A program made the position numbers and the translations under genes. Below the pieces are notes generated by a model. The model was given only the letters and a program-made list of their open reading frames with translations, searched no databases and had not been told where the DNA came from. Source: Pseudomonas syringae (GTDB lineage Bacteria > Pseudomonadota > Gammaproteobacteria > Pseudomonadales > Pseudomonadaceae). Taken from it: 64,000 nt of DNA. The DNA is taken from assembly GCF_021605415.1 (NCBI RefSeq), contig NZ_WKEQ01000009.1, positions 121,277 through 185,276 on the forward strand. The letters are read 5' to 3'. Numbering within the stretch: position 1 is the stretch's first letter; the number at the start of each line of letters is the position of its first letter. Below are positions 9,099 through 18,444 of the stretch, piece after piece.

Positions 9099-10883
9099 TT
9101 ATTTCTGCTCGCTCTGTGGCGTTACCCGCAACACTTCTTCAACGGTGGTCAGCCCGGCCGCTACTTTCTGCGCACCGGACAGTCGCAAGCTGCGCATGCC
9201 TTCTTTAAAGGCCTGGCGGCGAATCGCCGTGAGATCGGTGTCATGGTGGATCAAGGCTTTCAGGCCATCGCTCAATTGCATGATCTCGTAAACCCCGGCG
9301 CGCCCGTGATAGCCGGTATCGCGGCACTCCAGGCAACCGATGGCCCGTTGTGCGTTGCTCGGTAACGGCGCTTGCCAAGGCCGGGTCAGGGTTTGCCAGT
9401 CGTCCTCGTCCAGGGTCAGCGGCGCCTTGCAGTGTGGACACAGCGTGCGCACCAAACGCTGGGCCATGACGCCGAGTACGGTGGCTTTGATCAGGTAATG
9501 CGGCACACCCAGTTCGAGCAGTCGACTGATCGCGCTCGGCGCATCGTTGGTGTGCAACGTCGACAGCACCAGGTGACCGGTGAGCGCCGCCTGTATCGCC
9601 ATTTCAGCGGTTTCGAGATCGCGGATCTCGCCGATCATGATGATGTCCGGATCCTGTCGCATCAGCGCCCGTACGCCGGCGGCAAAGGTCAGGTCGATGT
9701 TGTGTTGCACCTGCATCTGGTTGAAGGCCGGCTCGACCATTTCGATCGGGTCTTCGATAGTGCAGAGATTGACCTCAGGCGTCGCCAGTTTTTTCAGGGT
9801 GGTATACAGCGTGGTGGTCTTGCCCGAACCGGTGGGGCCGGTGACGAGGATGATGCCGTTCGGCTGACGCGTCATGTCCTGCCAGCGGCGCAGGTCGTCA
9901 GCGGAAAAGCCGAGCTGATCGAAATCCTTGAGCAATACGTCGGGGTCGAAGATCCGCATGACCATTTTTTCGCCGAACGCGGTAGGTAGCGTCGATAGCC
10001 GCAATTCCACTTCGCCGCCGTCCGGGGTCTTGGTCTTGACCCGACCATCCTGGGGTTTGCGCTTTTCCGCGACATTCATCCTTCCCAGGCTTTTCAGGCG
10101 ACTGACGATGGCCATCGTCACTTGCGGCGGGAATTGATAGGCGTTGTGCAACACGCCGTCGATGCGAAAACGCACGGTTCCCTGTTCGCGACGTGGCTCG
10201 ATATGAATATCGCTGGCTCGCTGCTGGAAGGCGTACTGGAACAGCCAGTCGACGATGTTGACGATGTGCGCGTCATTGGCGTCCGGCTCCTGATCGCTGG
10301 CGCCGAGGTTGAGCAGTTGTTCGAAGTTGCCGAGGTTACCGGTTTGCTGATCGCTGTTACTGGCGCCGCTGACCGATTTGGCGAGGCGGAAAAACTCGAC
10401 GCTGAAACGCTGGATGTCCGCTGGATTGGCCACGACCCGTTTGATTGGCAGCTTCAAGACATGAGTCAGGTCGGCTTCCCAGCCTTTTACATGGGGCTGG
10501 GCACTGGCGACCGTCACCGCATCACGGTCAACGGCCACGGCAAGAATCTTGTGGCGTTGGGCAAAGGCATAGGACATGAGCGGCGTGATGGCGGCGACGT
10601 TGATCTTCAACGGGTCGATGCGCAGGTAAGGCTGGCCGGCCTGTTGTGCCAGCCACAGAGTCAGGGTTTCGAGGTCGAGGTGTTTACCCGGACGGCTGAG
10701 GTCATCCAGTTGCTGGCTGGCGATGAACTCCAATGGGTGCAGCTGACCATGGGCGGCATTACGGCGGCGCGCATTCAGCGCCTGCTCGGCCGAGTCCTGG
10801 CTGATGAATCCTTGGGTGACCAGCTCTCGCAACACATCGTTGAGATCGAGCCAGCGATCCTGAATGGCAAGTTGAACGGACAT
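9099..10883 (-). CDS. Orphan GspE/PilB-type secretion ATPase
   Basis: A 594-residue type II secretion / type IV pilus ATPase. Residues 1-170 resemble the GspE/MshE N-terminal domain; the ATPase core has Walker A GPTGSGKTT (349-357), the Asp box and Walker B (TIEDPIE, IGEIRD), and the C-terminal CPHC...CLEC four-cysteine zinc motif. The start at 10883 (MSVQLAIQD) was chosen because the open frame upstream has no family similarity. Such enzymes drive pseudopilus or pilus assembly, but no other gsp or pil gene is nearby, so its partner machine is not visible here. PAO1 has an equivalent orphan near gcvP1. Confidence 0.88.
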   Translation of the reverse strand: MSVQLAIQDRWLDLNDVLRELVTQGFISQDSAEQALNARRRNAAHGQLHPLEFIASQQLDDLSRPGKHLDLETLTLWLAQQAGQPYLRIDPLKINVAAITPLMSYAFAQRHKILAVAVDRDAVTVASAQPHVKGWEADLTHVLKLPIKRVVANPADIQRFSVEFFRLAKSVSGASNSDQQTGNLGNFEQLLNLGASDQEPDANDAHIVNIVDWLFQYAFQQRASDIHIEPRREQGTVRFRIDGVLHNAYQFPPQVTMAIVSRLKSLGRMNVAEKRKPQDGRVKTKTPDGGEVELRLSTLPTAFGEKMVMRIFDPDVLLKDFDQLGFSADDLRRWQDMTRQPNGIILVTGPTGSGKTTTLYTTLKKLATPEVNLCTIEDPIEMVEPAFNQMQVQHNIDLTFAAGVRALMRQDPDIIMIGEIRDLETAEMAIQAALTGHLVLSTLHTNDAPSAISRLLELGVPHYLIKATVLGVMAQRLVRTLCPHCKAPLTLDEDDWQTLTRPWQAPLPSNAQRAIGCLECRDTGYHGRAGVYEIMQLSDGLKALIHHDTDLTAIRRQAFKEGMRSLRLSGAQKVAAGLTTVEEVLRVTPQSEQK

Positions 10884-10999
10884 GCGGGCTCCTGAATGAC
10901 CAATCCTGCAAACCGCGGTGTCGGCACCGCGCAGGCAAAGAATAGTCGTGCAGTCGTGAGCCGTTGGGCCACTACCCGACGAAGCCGTTTCCAGTTTTG

Positions 11000-11338
11000 T
11001 CAGCCCACAGCCTGAGCGGACGTTTCCCACATCGAGTTGGCGCTGTTCAACTCGACCGAGCAGACGCTGATCAGGTTGCGCAACTTCTCCCCGATCACTT
11101 CGGCGCGGTGCCAGCTCAGGCCATCGATGACGATGTCGATGCTCAGCAGGTCCTCCTCGCGCTGGACGTTCACCTGTTGCGGCGTCAGGAGCTGCAGGGC
11201 GAACAGGTTCAGTGCCCGGCACAGCAGATCCGGTTCGGCTTCGGCCAGCAATTGATAGCGCACGCGGCAGTGGGTGTTGTTGACGTTCCAGACATCGGCG
11301 CGGATTGGTGCCGAGTTAACAGCTTCAAGATGGGGCAT
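11000..11338 (-). CDS. Small ACT-like protein of unknown function
   Basis: A 112-residue protein with no signal peptide. From about residue 25 to 100 the hydrophobic pattern reads beta-alpha-beta-beta-alpha-beta (RVRYQLLAE; LLCRALNLFAL; VNVQREEDLLSIDIVIDG; HRAEVIGEKLRNLISVCSVEL), like the ACT domain of acetolactate synthase small subunits such as IlvM. It is divergent from an Lrp/AsnC regulator gene 125 bp away, which also has a C-terminal ligand-binding domain of ACT-like (RAM) fold. A ligand-sensing or regulatory subunit role is my inference; no catalytic motif is seen. Confidence 0.6.
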   Translation of the reverse strand: MPHLEAVNSAPIRADVWNVNNTHCRVRYQLLAEAEPDLLCRALNLFALQLLTPQQVNVQREEDLLSIDIVIDGLSWHRAEVIGEKLRNLISVCSVELNSANSMWETSAQAVG

Positions 11339-11408
11339 GGTCGGTCTCCAAAACAGTGGAAAAATTTTTACACGTGGCTCGGGGCATTTCTTATCTAAGA
11401 TGGACGGT

Positions 11409-11426
11409 ATTCACGATCTGGTGAAT
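11409..11426. promoter_or_regulatory. Inverted repeat upstream of the Lrp-type gene
   Basis: ATTCAC, six bases, GTGAAT form a perfect 6-bp inverted repeat 37 bp before the regulator start, in the divergent intergenic region. It may be an autoregulatory site; no direct evidence beyond symmetry and position. Confidence 0.35.
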
Positions 11427-11463
11427 TACATGATTCAGAAACGCCCATACTGGAGACTTGTTT

Positions 11464-11928
11464 ATGCATAGCGAGCTGGATGTTTACGACCGCCGCATTC
11501 TCGCTCTGTTGCAAGAGGACGCTTCGCTGTCCAGCGCGCAGATCGCTGAGCAGGTGGGCCTTTCGCAATCACCGTGCTGGCGACGGATTCAGCGGATGAA
11601 AGAGGAGGGGATTATTCGCGGACAAGTGACGTTGCTTGATCGCAAGAAGATCGGCCTGAACACGCAGATCTTCGCCGAGATCAAACTCAACGCCCACGGC
11701 CGTTCGAACTTCACCGAATTCACCGAGGCGATTCGCGGGTTTCCGGAAGTGCTGGAGTGTTATGTGCTGATGGGGGCCGTGGATTTTTTGCTACGGATCG
11801 TCGCGGCGGACATCGAGGCGTATGAGCGGTTCTTCTTCGAGAAGCTGTCGCTGGTGCCGGGGATACAGGAAGTGAATTCGATCGTAGCGCTGTCGGAGAT
11901 CAAGTCGACGACTAGTTTGCCGGTCTGA
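11464..11928 (+). CDS. Lrp/AsnC family transcriptional regulator
   Basis: A 154-residue regulator. Residues 1-60 are the AsnC helix-turn-helix (DVYDRRILALLQEDASLS, then QIAEQVGLSQSPCWRRIQRM); residues 65-150 are the RAM effector/oligomerisation domain with VLECYVLMGAVDFLLRI. The ATG at 11464 is 7 bp from GGAGA, better than the TTG at 11458. Lrp-type proteins bind amino acids and control amino-acid genes. It is divergent from the ACT-like gene. Target unknown. Confidence 0.92.
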   Translation: MHSELDVYDRRILALLQEDASLSSAQIAEQVGLSQSPCWRRIQRMKEEGIIRGQVTLLDRKKIGLNTQIFAEIKLNAHGRSNFTEFTEAIRGFPEVLECYVLMGAVDFLLRIVAADIEAYERFFFEKLSLVPGIQEVNSIVALSEIKSTTSLPV

Positions 11929-11952
11929 GAGTAACGGTGAATGTGCTGGCCT

Positions 11953-12041
11953 CATCGCTGGCAAGCCAGCTCCCACAGGGATCAATGTTGGAACGCTAAT
12001 TGTGTTTCAACAAAAAACCTGTGGGGGCTGGCTTGCAGCGA
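11953..12041. repeat. REPIN-like doublet (TCGCTGGCAAGCCAGC family)
   Basis: CATCGCTGGCAAGCCAGC plus TCCCACAGG at 11953-11979 faces the reverse-oriented CCTGTGGGGGCTGGCTTGC at 12018-12036; the second arm is degenerate (GCAGCGA instead of GCCAGCGATG). It lies between convergent genes. Confidence 0.8.
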
Positions 12042-12050
12042 AAGCGGTCC

Positions 12051-13421
12051 TTACATGCGCAGCAACATTTTCCAGGCACGGTTCTGGTAGACCGCGATCG
12101 CCTGATGCTTGCGTGCATCGAGCAGTTCGTCAGTGATCGTCGGCTCGTTGGCCAGTTGCGCCAACTTGTTCAGCTCGCCGTACAGGCGATCCATTTCCGG
12201 GATATCCAGCACGTGGCGCGCGTGGTGCACCCAGACCTGAATGCGCTCGATGCGCGGCAGTTGCTCGGCCAGGTCTTCCGGTTGCTGCTGGTAACGCTGC
12301 AATTGCAGGGACGTCGCTTCTTCACCCAGCAGGCGTGGCAACCAACTGCTCAACTGCGCGGCGCCCTGGCGATTGCCGCGGGTGTTGCGTTCGGCAGCCC
12401 AGGTGCGCGCCAGCAACCAGCGCGAGGTGTTCAAGGAAAACTGACCCCAGCGCGGATCTTCAAGTTCTTCGAGGAATTGCTCCGGCGCGGCTTTGCGCAC
12501 GTCCTCATCTTCAATGCCGGCCTGTACCAGCGGGCGCCAGTCTTCGAGCAAGGCATCGAGGGCAACACGCAGGTCGTGCGTCGATTGACGCGGCGCGGCC
12601 TGGCCGAGGCTGCTGAGCAGGGCGCGCAGCTCGGCGAGGTTTTCAACCCAGTCCAGCAGCAGACGCCAGTGACCGTTGAACCGATACTGTTCAGCCAGAC
12701 GCTGGCTGCTGCCGAGCAAGTGCCAGCTCAGCGCGGCGAAGGCGTCGTCCAGCGGGGTTTCGGCGGTCAGTTCCGGCGCCGGCAGGCTCAGCGAATAGCT
12801 GTTGGCGTCGTAGAGGCGATAACCGCGCTCGGCCTTGCTGATGTCGCACGGCATCAGGGCCAGGGTTTGTGCCAGTTCGGCAGCCAGTTCCAGCAGCGCG
12901 GCGGGTTCGCCTTCACGCAGTTCCAGTTCCAGCTCGCAGATTTCTTCTTTTTGCTTGCCAACCACGACGTGGCCCAGATCCAGCGCGGCTTCGATGACGA
13001 CTTTGGCTTTGCCGCGTCCCCAGGCGATTTCCGCGCGCTCGCGGACGAAATCGGTGGTGAAGATCGGCTTCAGGGTTTTTTTGTCCAGTTCGGCCAGTGC
13101 TTCAGGCCAGCACTCGCCGTCGAGTTTCTTCACATCGAGCTTGGCTTTCGGCAGGTTCCAGTCGTATTCATTGCGGACCGACAGACCGGCAACGCTCTGG
13201 CCACGGGTCTTGAGCGTCTGGATGACGTCTTCGCCGTCCTTGCGCAGGCGTAGCGCGACTTTGGCCTGGGCCAGATCACGCTCTGGGGTGTCGAAATACT
13301 GGTTCATCAACTCACGGCGTTCCCAGCCATTTTTGTTGCGCTTTTTCAGTAACGGGTGCTCGCGCAGGGCGGCGAGGGTTTCGCGGCTGACGCGGAGTTT
13401 GATTTCGGTTTCTTTCTGCAT
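12051..13421 (-). CDS. CYTH-CHAD inorganic triphosphatase family protein
   Basis: A 456-residue two-domain protein. The N-terminal CYTH domain starts with ETEIKL (the ExExK metal/triphosphate tunnel motif at about residues 4-8) and contains the paired basic and acidic tunnel strands (ALRLRKDG, CELELELREG). Residues ~240-450 are helical and histidine-rich like a CHAD domain (STHDLRVALDALLED, VWVHHARHVLD). This layout matches E. coli YgiF, an inorganic triphosphatase; CHAD domains bind polyphosphate. It stands alone between a REPIN and argE, which is divergent from it. Confidence 0.85.
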   Translation of the reverse strand: MQKETEIKLRVSRETLAALREHPLLKKRNKNGWERRELMNQYFDTPERDLAQAKVALRLRKDGEDVIQTLKTRGQSVAGLSVRNEYDWNLPKAKLDVKKLDGECWPEALAELDKKTLKPIFTTDFVRERAEIAWGRGKAKVVIEAALDLGHVVVGKQKEEICELELELREGEPAALLELAAELAQTLALMPCDISKAERGYRLYDANSYSLSLPAPELTAETPLDDAFAALSWHLLGSSQRLAEQYRFNGHWRLLLDWVENLAELRALLSSLGQAAPRQSTHDLRVALDALLEDWRPLVQAGIEDEDVRKAAPEQFLEELEDPRWGQFSLNTSRWLLARTWAAERNTRGNRQGAAQLSSWLPRLLGEEATSLQLQRYQQQPEDLAEQLPRIERIQVWVHHARHVLDIPEMDRLYGELNKLAQLANEPTITDELLDARKHQAIAVYQNRAWKMLLRM

Positions 13422-13577
13422 GGCCGGAAAATCCAGGATCGGGAGCGCAGCCGGGGGAATGTGTGGCTGCCAAGGCCGTGCAGTGTACAGGACTCAAACT
13501 TCCTACGCCCTGCGGCGGTTTATTCTTGGCGCGGGATGGTTCTATGATGGACGCCAATCCGGGAGTTGGAGTCAGCG

Positions 13578-14723
13578 ATGCCTTTGCCATCCATGAAAGA
13601 CCAGTTCGCTGCGTTGATTGCCGCGCCGTCGGTCAGCTGCACTCAACCGAACCTCGATCAATCCAATCGCCCGGTTATCGATCTGCTTGCAACGTGGCTC
13701 GGTGATCTCGGTTTCGCCTGCGACATCCAGCAGGTCAGCCCCGGCAAATTCAATCTGCTCGCCAGTTTCGGTTCCGGCCCCGGCGGCCTGGTGCTGGCGG
13801 GGCACAGCGACACCGTGCCGTTCGACGGCGCGCTGTGGCAGACCGATCCACTCAAACTCACTGAGGTCGATGGCCGTTGGGTCGGATTGGGCAGTTGCGA
13901 CATGAAGGGTTTTTTTGCCCTTATCATCGAAGCCGTACAGCCATTGCTCGACCAGCCGTTCAAGCAACCTCTGCTGATTCTCGCCACTTGCGATGAAGAA
14001 AGCTCGATGTCCGGCGCCCGCGCGCTGGCCGAGGCAGGTCAACCGCTCGGCCGGGCGGCGGTGATCGGCGAGCCGACCGGGCTCAAGCCGATCCGCATGC
14101 ACAAAGGCATCATGATGGAGCGCATCGACATCCTCGGGCAAAGCGGTCATTCCTCCGATCCGCGCCTGGGCCACAGCGCCCTCGAAGCCATGCACGATGC
14201 CATCGGCGAACTGCGCGGCTTGCGTCTGTTGTGGCAGCGCGAATATCGCAACCCACAATTCGGCGTGCCGCAGCCGACCATGAATTTCGGTTGCATCCAT
14301 GGCGGCGACAATCCCAATCGCATTTGTGGTCAGTGTTCGCTGGAATTCGATTTGCGGCCGCTGCCGGGCATGGATCCCGCAGAGCTGCGCGCAGCCATTT
14401 TGCAGAAGCTCAATCCGGTCGCCGAGCGACACCAGGTCAAGATTGATTACAAACCGCTGTTTCCCGAAGTGCCACCGTTCGAGCAGGCTGAAGATGCCGA
14501 ACTGGTGCGCATCGCCGAAAAACTCACCGGCCACCGCGCCGAAGCAGTGGCATTCGGCACCGAAGCACCTTATCTTCAGCGCCTTGGCTGCGAAACCATC
14601 GTGCTCGGCCCCGGCGACATTGCCTGCGCGCATCAACCGGGCGAGTACCTTGAAATGTCACGTTTGCAGCCTACGGTGCATCTACTACGGCAACTGATTG
14701 AACATTACTGCCTGAAGAATTGA
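13578..14723 (+). CDS. argE: Acetylornithine deacetylase
   Basis: A 381-residue M20-family metallohydrolase that removes the acetyl group from N-acetylornithine in arginine synthesis. The zinc motifs are present: AGHSDTVPFDG (first His and Asp near residue 77), GSCDMKG (bridging Asp), CDEESS (catalytic Glu). GGAG is 7 bp before the ATG at 13578. argA follows 164 bp later in the same direction; PAO1 argE and argA also lie close together (PA5206, PA5204). Confidence 0.92.
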   Translation: MPLPSMKDQFAALIAAPSVSCTQPNLDQSNRPVIDLLATWLGDLGFACDIQQVSPGKFNLLASFGSGPGGLVLAGHSDTVPFDGALWQTDPLKLTEVDGRWVGLGSCDMKGFFALIIEAVQPLLDQPFKQPLLILATCDEESSMSGARALAEAGQPLGRAAVIGEPTGLKPIRMHKGIMMERIDILGQSGHSSDPRLGHSALEAMHDAIGELRGLRLLWQREYRNPQFGVPQPTMNFGCIHGGDNPNRICGQCSLEFDLRPLPGMDPAELRAAILQKLNPVAERHQVKIDYKPLFPEVPPFEQAEDAELVRIAEKLTGHRAEAVAFGTEAPYLQRLGCETIVLGPGDIACAHQPGEYLEMSRLQPTVHLLRQLIEHYCLKN

Positions 14724-14887
14724 ACGCATCCCGTGTGGGAGCTGCGTTAAATCGCGAAGGTTCGAACCCGTATTCATGAGGAGAGCGCGCGTGTCGCCAA
14801 GCCTGTTCCGACGATAACCATCAGCCCGCTGTGCGTTTTTTCGTTTCGCCCTTTTTTCCGGCTGCTCTTTATTACAGGCCCAGGTTT

Positions 14888-16186
14888 ATGCCCGATTACG
14901 TTAATTGGCTTCGCCATGCATCTCCTTACATCAATGCCCACCGCGACTGCACCTTCGTCGTCATGCTTCCCGGCGACGGCGTTGAGCATCCGAATTTCGG
15001 CAACATCGTTCACGACCTGGTGCTGTTGCACAGCCTTGGCGTGCGGCTGGTGCTGGTGCACGGTTCGCGCCCGCAAATCGAAACCCGCCTCGCCGCGCGC
15101 GGCCTGACTCCGCACTATCACCACGGCATGCGCATCACCGATGCCGCGACCCTGGAATGTGTGATCGACGCCGTCGGCCAATTGCGCATCGCCATCGAAG
15201 CGCGGCTGTCGATGGACATGGCCTCGTCGCCGATGCAGGGCTCGCGTCTGCGAGTGGCCAGCGGCAACCTCGTTACCGCGCGGCCGATCGGCGTGCTCGA
15301 AGGTGTCGATTATCACCACACCGGCGAAGTGCGCCGGGTCGACCGCAAGGGCATCAACCGTTTGCTCGACGAGCGTTCCATCGTGCTGCTGTCGCCGCTG
15401 GGTTATTCGCCGACCGGGGAAACGTTCAACCTCGCCTGTGAGGACGTCGCCACTCGCGCGGCCATCGATCTGGGCGCGGACAAATTGCTGTTGTTCGGTG
15501 CGGACATGGGCCTGATCGATGAAAACGGCCGGCTCGTACGCGAATTGCGTCCGCAGCAAGTGCCGGCCCATTTGCAGCGTCTGGGCAGCAACTATCAGGC
15601 GGAATTGCTCGACGCGGCGGCCGAAGCCTGCCGTGGCGGCGTCGCGCGTAGCCACATCGTCAGTTACGCCGAAGACGGCGCGCTGCTGACCGAACTGTTC
15701 ACCCGCAATGGTGGCGGTACGCTGGTAGCTCAAGAGCAGTTCGAATTGGTGCGCGAGGCGGCCATCGAAGATGTCGGGGGTTTGCTGGATCTGATCAGTC
15801 CGCTTGAAGAGCAGGGGATTCTGGTGCGCCGTTCCCGCGAAGTGCTGGAACGTGAGATCGAGCAGTTCAGCGTGGTCGAACGCGAAGGCATGATCATCGC
15901 CTGCGCGGCGCTGTATCAGATTGCCGATTCCGAGGCGGGCGAGCTGGCGTGTCTGGCGGTGAATCCCGATTACCGCCACGGTGGTCGTGGTGATGAACTG
16001 CTGGAGCGCATCGAAGCGCGTGCCCGGGCACAGGGTTTGAAAACCCTGTTCGTTCTCACCACCCGCACGGCTCACTGGTTTCGTGAACGTGGTTTCGAAC
16101 CGAGCAGCGTCGAGCGTCTGCCGGCGGCTCGGGCGTCGCTGTACAACTATCAGCGCAACTCAAAGATCTTCGAAAAAACCCTGTAA
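14888..16186 (+). CDS. argA: N-acetylglutamate synthase
   Basis: A 432-residue ArgA, the first enzyme of arginine synthesis. Residues ~20-280 form the amino-acid-kinase-like regulatory domain (VLVHGSRPQIETRL), residues ~290-432 the GNAT acetyltransferase domain with the acetyl-CoA loop NPDYRHGGRGDELL and a C-terminal LYNYQRNSKIF. The ATG at 14888 matches the family start (PDYVNWLRHASPYIN). The enzyme is normally feedback-inhibited by arginine through the kinase-like domain. A weak AACTCC/GGAGTT hairpin follows the stop but lacks a T-tract. Confidence 0.94.
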   Translation: MPDYVNWLRHASPYINAHRDCTFVVMLPGDGVEHPNFGNIVHDLVLLHSLGVRLVLVHGSRPQIETRLAARGLTPHYHHGMRITDAATLECVIDAVGQLRIAIEARLSMDMASSPMQGSRLRVASGNLVTARPIGVLEGVDYHHTGEVRRVDRKGINRLLDERSIVLLSPLGYSPTGETFNLACEDVATRAAIDLGADKLLLFGADMGLIDENGRLVRELRPQQVPAHLQRLGSNYQAELLDAAAEACRGGVARSHIVSYAEDGALLTELFTRNGGGTLVAQEQFELVREAAIEDVGGLLDLISPLEEQGILVRRSREVLEREIEQFSVVEREGMIIACAALYQIADSEAGELACLAVNPDYRHGGRGDELLERIEARARAQGLKTLFVLTTRTAHWFRERGFEPSSVERLPAARASLYNYQRNSKIFEKTL

Positions 16187-16707
16187 CTCCTCGGGGCTGG
16201 GGAGTTGGCACAGATTGCAAACTCCCCTATCACTTCACCTCAATGCTGCAATGAATGGATGCCGGCAATCGGCAGAATTCGTTGGTTTGTCCATCTTCTG
16301 AAAATTCTCCTCTTGGTTACTCTCCGTTCCGCCTCGCGCGTGGGCGCGCTGCGTCGGTTCGGCCACTCCGGCGCGGAGTTGTCTGCCCGTTGCTCATGAG
16401 TATTTGCCGATACACAAACTGTAACAATTGATCCGGATAGTGCGCGCTGAATCAGCAGCTGCGGTGACGGAATTGTTTCCGGATTGCTTCAGTGCGAATC
16501 GCTCTGACGATACCGGCTCAGTACGTTTCAGGAATCGATCTCTGTGTTGCCGTCGCAAGCGTTTGAGCAAGCAGGCAATGGGGTTTAGATGCTAAGGGGT
16601 ATTAAAAAAGGATCCATCCGTCTTTTTCGGTTCATGACGACGTCATTACCCGACCTTCGCCAAAAAAGCAGGCGTTAGACCATGGTCGTAGACACACAAA
16701 GTTACGA
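16187..16707. other. Long intergenic region upstream of the first porin gene
   Basis: About 520 bp without a credible gene, RNA gene or repeat. The only open frames are short and out of family. It is less GC-rich toward its right end and leads into a probable promoter at 16708. Catabolite or substrate regulators may act here, but no operator can be recognised. Confidence 0.6.
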
Positions 16708-16737
16708 TTGACTTGTGGGTCACGCTCTGGCGCTAAT
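16708..16737 (+). promoter_or_regulatory. Probable sigma70 promoter of the first OprD-family gene
   Basis: TTGACT at 16708-16713, an 18-bp spacer and GCTAAT at 16732-16737. The same TTGACT lies 104 bp before the start of the second porin gene (103 bp here), supporting a duplicated promoter. Transcription would start near 16744, giving a leader of about 65 nt. Confidence 0.45.
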
Positions 16738-16810
16738 CGCGAACCTTGGGATCCCGGACATCGATTCGGGAACCGGGAATACAAGAATTAGAAACTAGAG
16801 GAGCTTAACA

Positions 16811-18136
16811 ATGAATAAGTCCACCTTGGCCGTGGCCGTGGCTGTAGGGGTTTTGGCGCAGCAGGCAGGCGCCGCGGGTTTTATCGACGACAGTAAGGCT
16901 TCCATCAGCTCTCGAACCATGTACTACAACGCCGATAACCGTGACGGCGGTGCGGATCAGAAAGAAGCCGCGCAGGGTTTCAAGTTTGATTATCTGTCTG
17001 GCTTCACTCAAGGCACGGTCGGCTTTGGTCTTGATGTACAAGCAATTACCGGTATTCACCTGGACGGTGGTCGGGGCCATCACCCAGACAATAACTCGTT
17101 CAGTCCAAGCGACTCCGATGGTTCAGCCACGGATTCCTGGAGCCGCATAGCGGGTAACGTCAAGGCACGACTGTCCAAGACCGAAGCTCACCTGGGTGGC
17201 GCACTGCAGCCTAGCTTGCCGATTCTGGTCGCCAACGACAGCCGCCTCCTGCCGCAAACCTTCGAAGGTGGCACCGTTACCTCCAAGGAAATCGACAACG
17301 TCACTTTCAATGCCGGTCAGCTTGAACATGCAGTGGGCCGTGCTTCAACGAACAGCACTGGCCTGGCGGTGGCGGGTGGTACACAAGAAAGCAATCAGTT
17401 TCGTTATGGCGGCGCTGACTGGAAGGTCACCAAAGACCTGACCTTGCAGTACTACCACTCGAACCTGAAAGACTATTACAAGCAGGACTTCTTTGGTCTG
17501 GTGCACGTCCTCCCGATCAGCGCCAATCAGTCATTCAAGACCGATATCCGATATTTCGACAGCAGCTCGGATGGTAAGAACGGTGAAGCCGGTTATCAAT
17601 TCAACAACAATGGTGGTTATGCCAAAAACCTCGGTGAAGTTGATAACAAGACCTGGAGTGCAATGTTCACCTACACGTTGGGTGGCAGTTCCATCCTGGT
17701 CGGGCATCAACGTGTCAACGATGATGGTGGCTTCGTTTACCTGAATCAGGGCAACGTAGTTGATGGTAACGGTCGCAACGAAGGCGCCGGGGGCGCGAGC
17801 TTCTATCTGTTCACTGACGCGATGGTCAACGGCTTTGTCCGTGCCGGTGAAAACACCACGTTTGGTCAATACAGCTATGACTTCGCGGCGTTGGGCGTGC
17901 CTGGCTTGAAAGCCTCGGCAGCCTACTTGTACGGTGATGACATCAAAGCCAGGAACGGTGGCCCCGACCAGTCCGAGTGGGAGCGCGACCTGCGTGTGGA
18001 TTACACGATTCAGGCGGGTGCTCTCAAAGGATTTGGCACGACGTTGCGTCATGGTACTTACCGTGGCAGTGGCACCGGCATTGACAGCCAGGATCAGACT
18101 CGCCTGATCTTCAACTACACCTACAGCTTCCTGTAA
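16811..18136 (+). CDS. OprD-family outer membrane porin (copy 1)
   Basis: A 441-residue porin. The signal peptide (MNKSTLAVAVAVGVLAQQAG, cleavage near AGA-A) is followed by GFIDDSKASISSRTMYYN, the usual OprD N-terminus, then many alternating amphipathic strands and a C-terminal Phe-x-Tyr...SFL strand recognised by the Bam machinery. Landmarks LPQTFEGG, YKQDFFGLVH and QYSYDFAALGVPGL are shared with copy 2. OprD porins are substrate-selective 18-strand channels for amino acids, organic acids and similar solutes; the substrate cannot be told from sequence. The start has AGAGGAGC. A strong terminator follows. Confidence 0.9.
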   Translation: MNKSTLAVAVAVGVLAQQAGAAGFIDDSKASISSRTMYYNADNRDGGADQKEAAQGFKFDYLSGFTQGTVGFGLDVQAITGIHLDGGRGHHPDNNSFSPSDSDGSATDSWSRIAGNVKARLSKTEAHLGGALQPSLPILVANDSRLLPQTFEGGTVTSKEIDNVTFNAGQLEHAVGRASTNSTGLAVAGGTQESNQFRYGGADWKVTKDLTLQYYHSNLKDYYKQDFFGLVHVLPISANQSFKTDIRYFDSSSDGKNGEAGYQFNNNGGYAKNLGEVDNKTWSAMFTYTLGGSSILVGHQRVNDDGGFVYLNQGNVVDGNGRNEGAGGASFYLFTDAMVNGFVRAGENTTFGQYSYDFAALGVPGLKASAAYLYGDDIKARNGGPDQSEWERDLRVDYTIQAGALKGFGTTLRHGTYRGSGTGIDSQDQTRLIFNYTYSFL

Positions 18137-18151
18137 CAATTCCTGAGAAAG

Positions 18152-18177
18152 CCTTGCCGCTCGGCAAGGTTTTTTTT
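18152..18177 (+). terminator. Rho-independent terminator after porin copy 1
   Basis: CCTTGCCG at 18152-18159 and CGGCAAGG at 18162-18169 form an 8-bp stem with a 2-nt loop, followed by eight T. Confidence 0.92.
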
Positions 18178-18444
18178 GCCTATTTTTCTATATTCAAAAA
18201 TGTTTGATCTTGGTTGTTTTTTATTCTTTTTATGTTTTGCAGCGAACGCTTAAGGTAGGCCCGTTCGGCGCTCAAAAGGCGTTGCGGTGTTTTGGCATCT
18301 TTGTCTCTCGACAATTTGCGGGGTTCAGGAATCGGTGTTGAAGCCGATACCTCCAGTCTGCGATGCTTTTGTATATGCCTCGAAGCTCTGAAAAAGATTG
18401 AACCAATTCTTTTTTGGACTATGCCGGGGTATCCTTTCGCGGCT

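Noticed and set aside
12000..13253. 417-codon plus-strand frame
   Set aside because: Antisense shadow of the CYTH-CHAD gene; Gln/Arg/Phe-rich low-complexity translation with no domain.
16185..16206. AACTCC/GGAGTT hairpin after argA as a terminator
   Set aside because: Six-base stem with ten-base loop and no T-tract; too weak to call.
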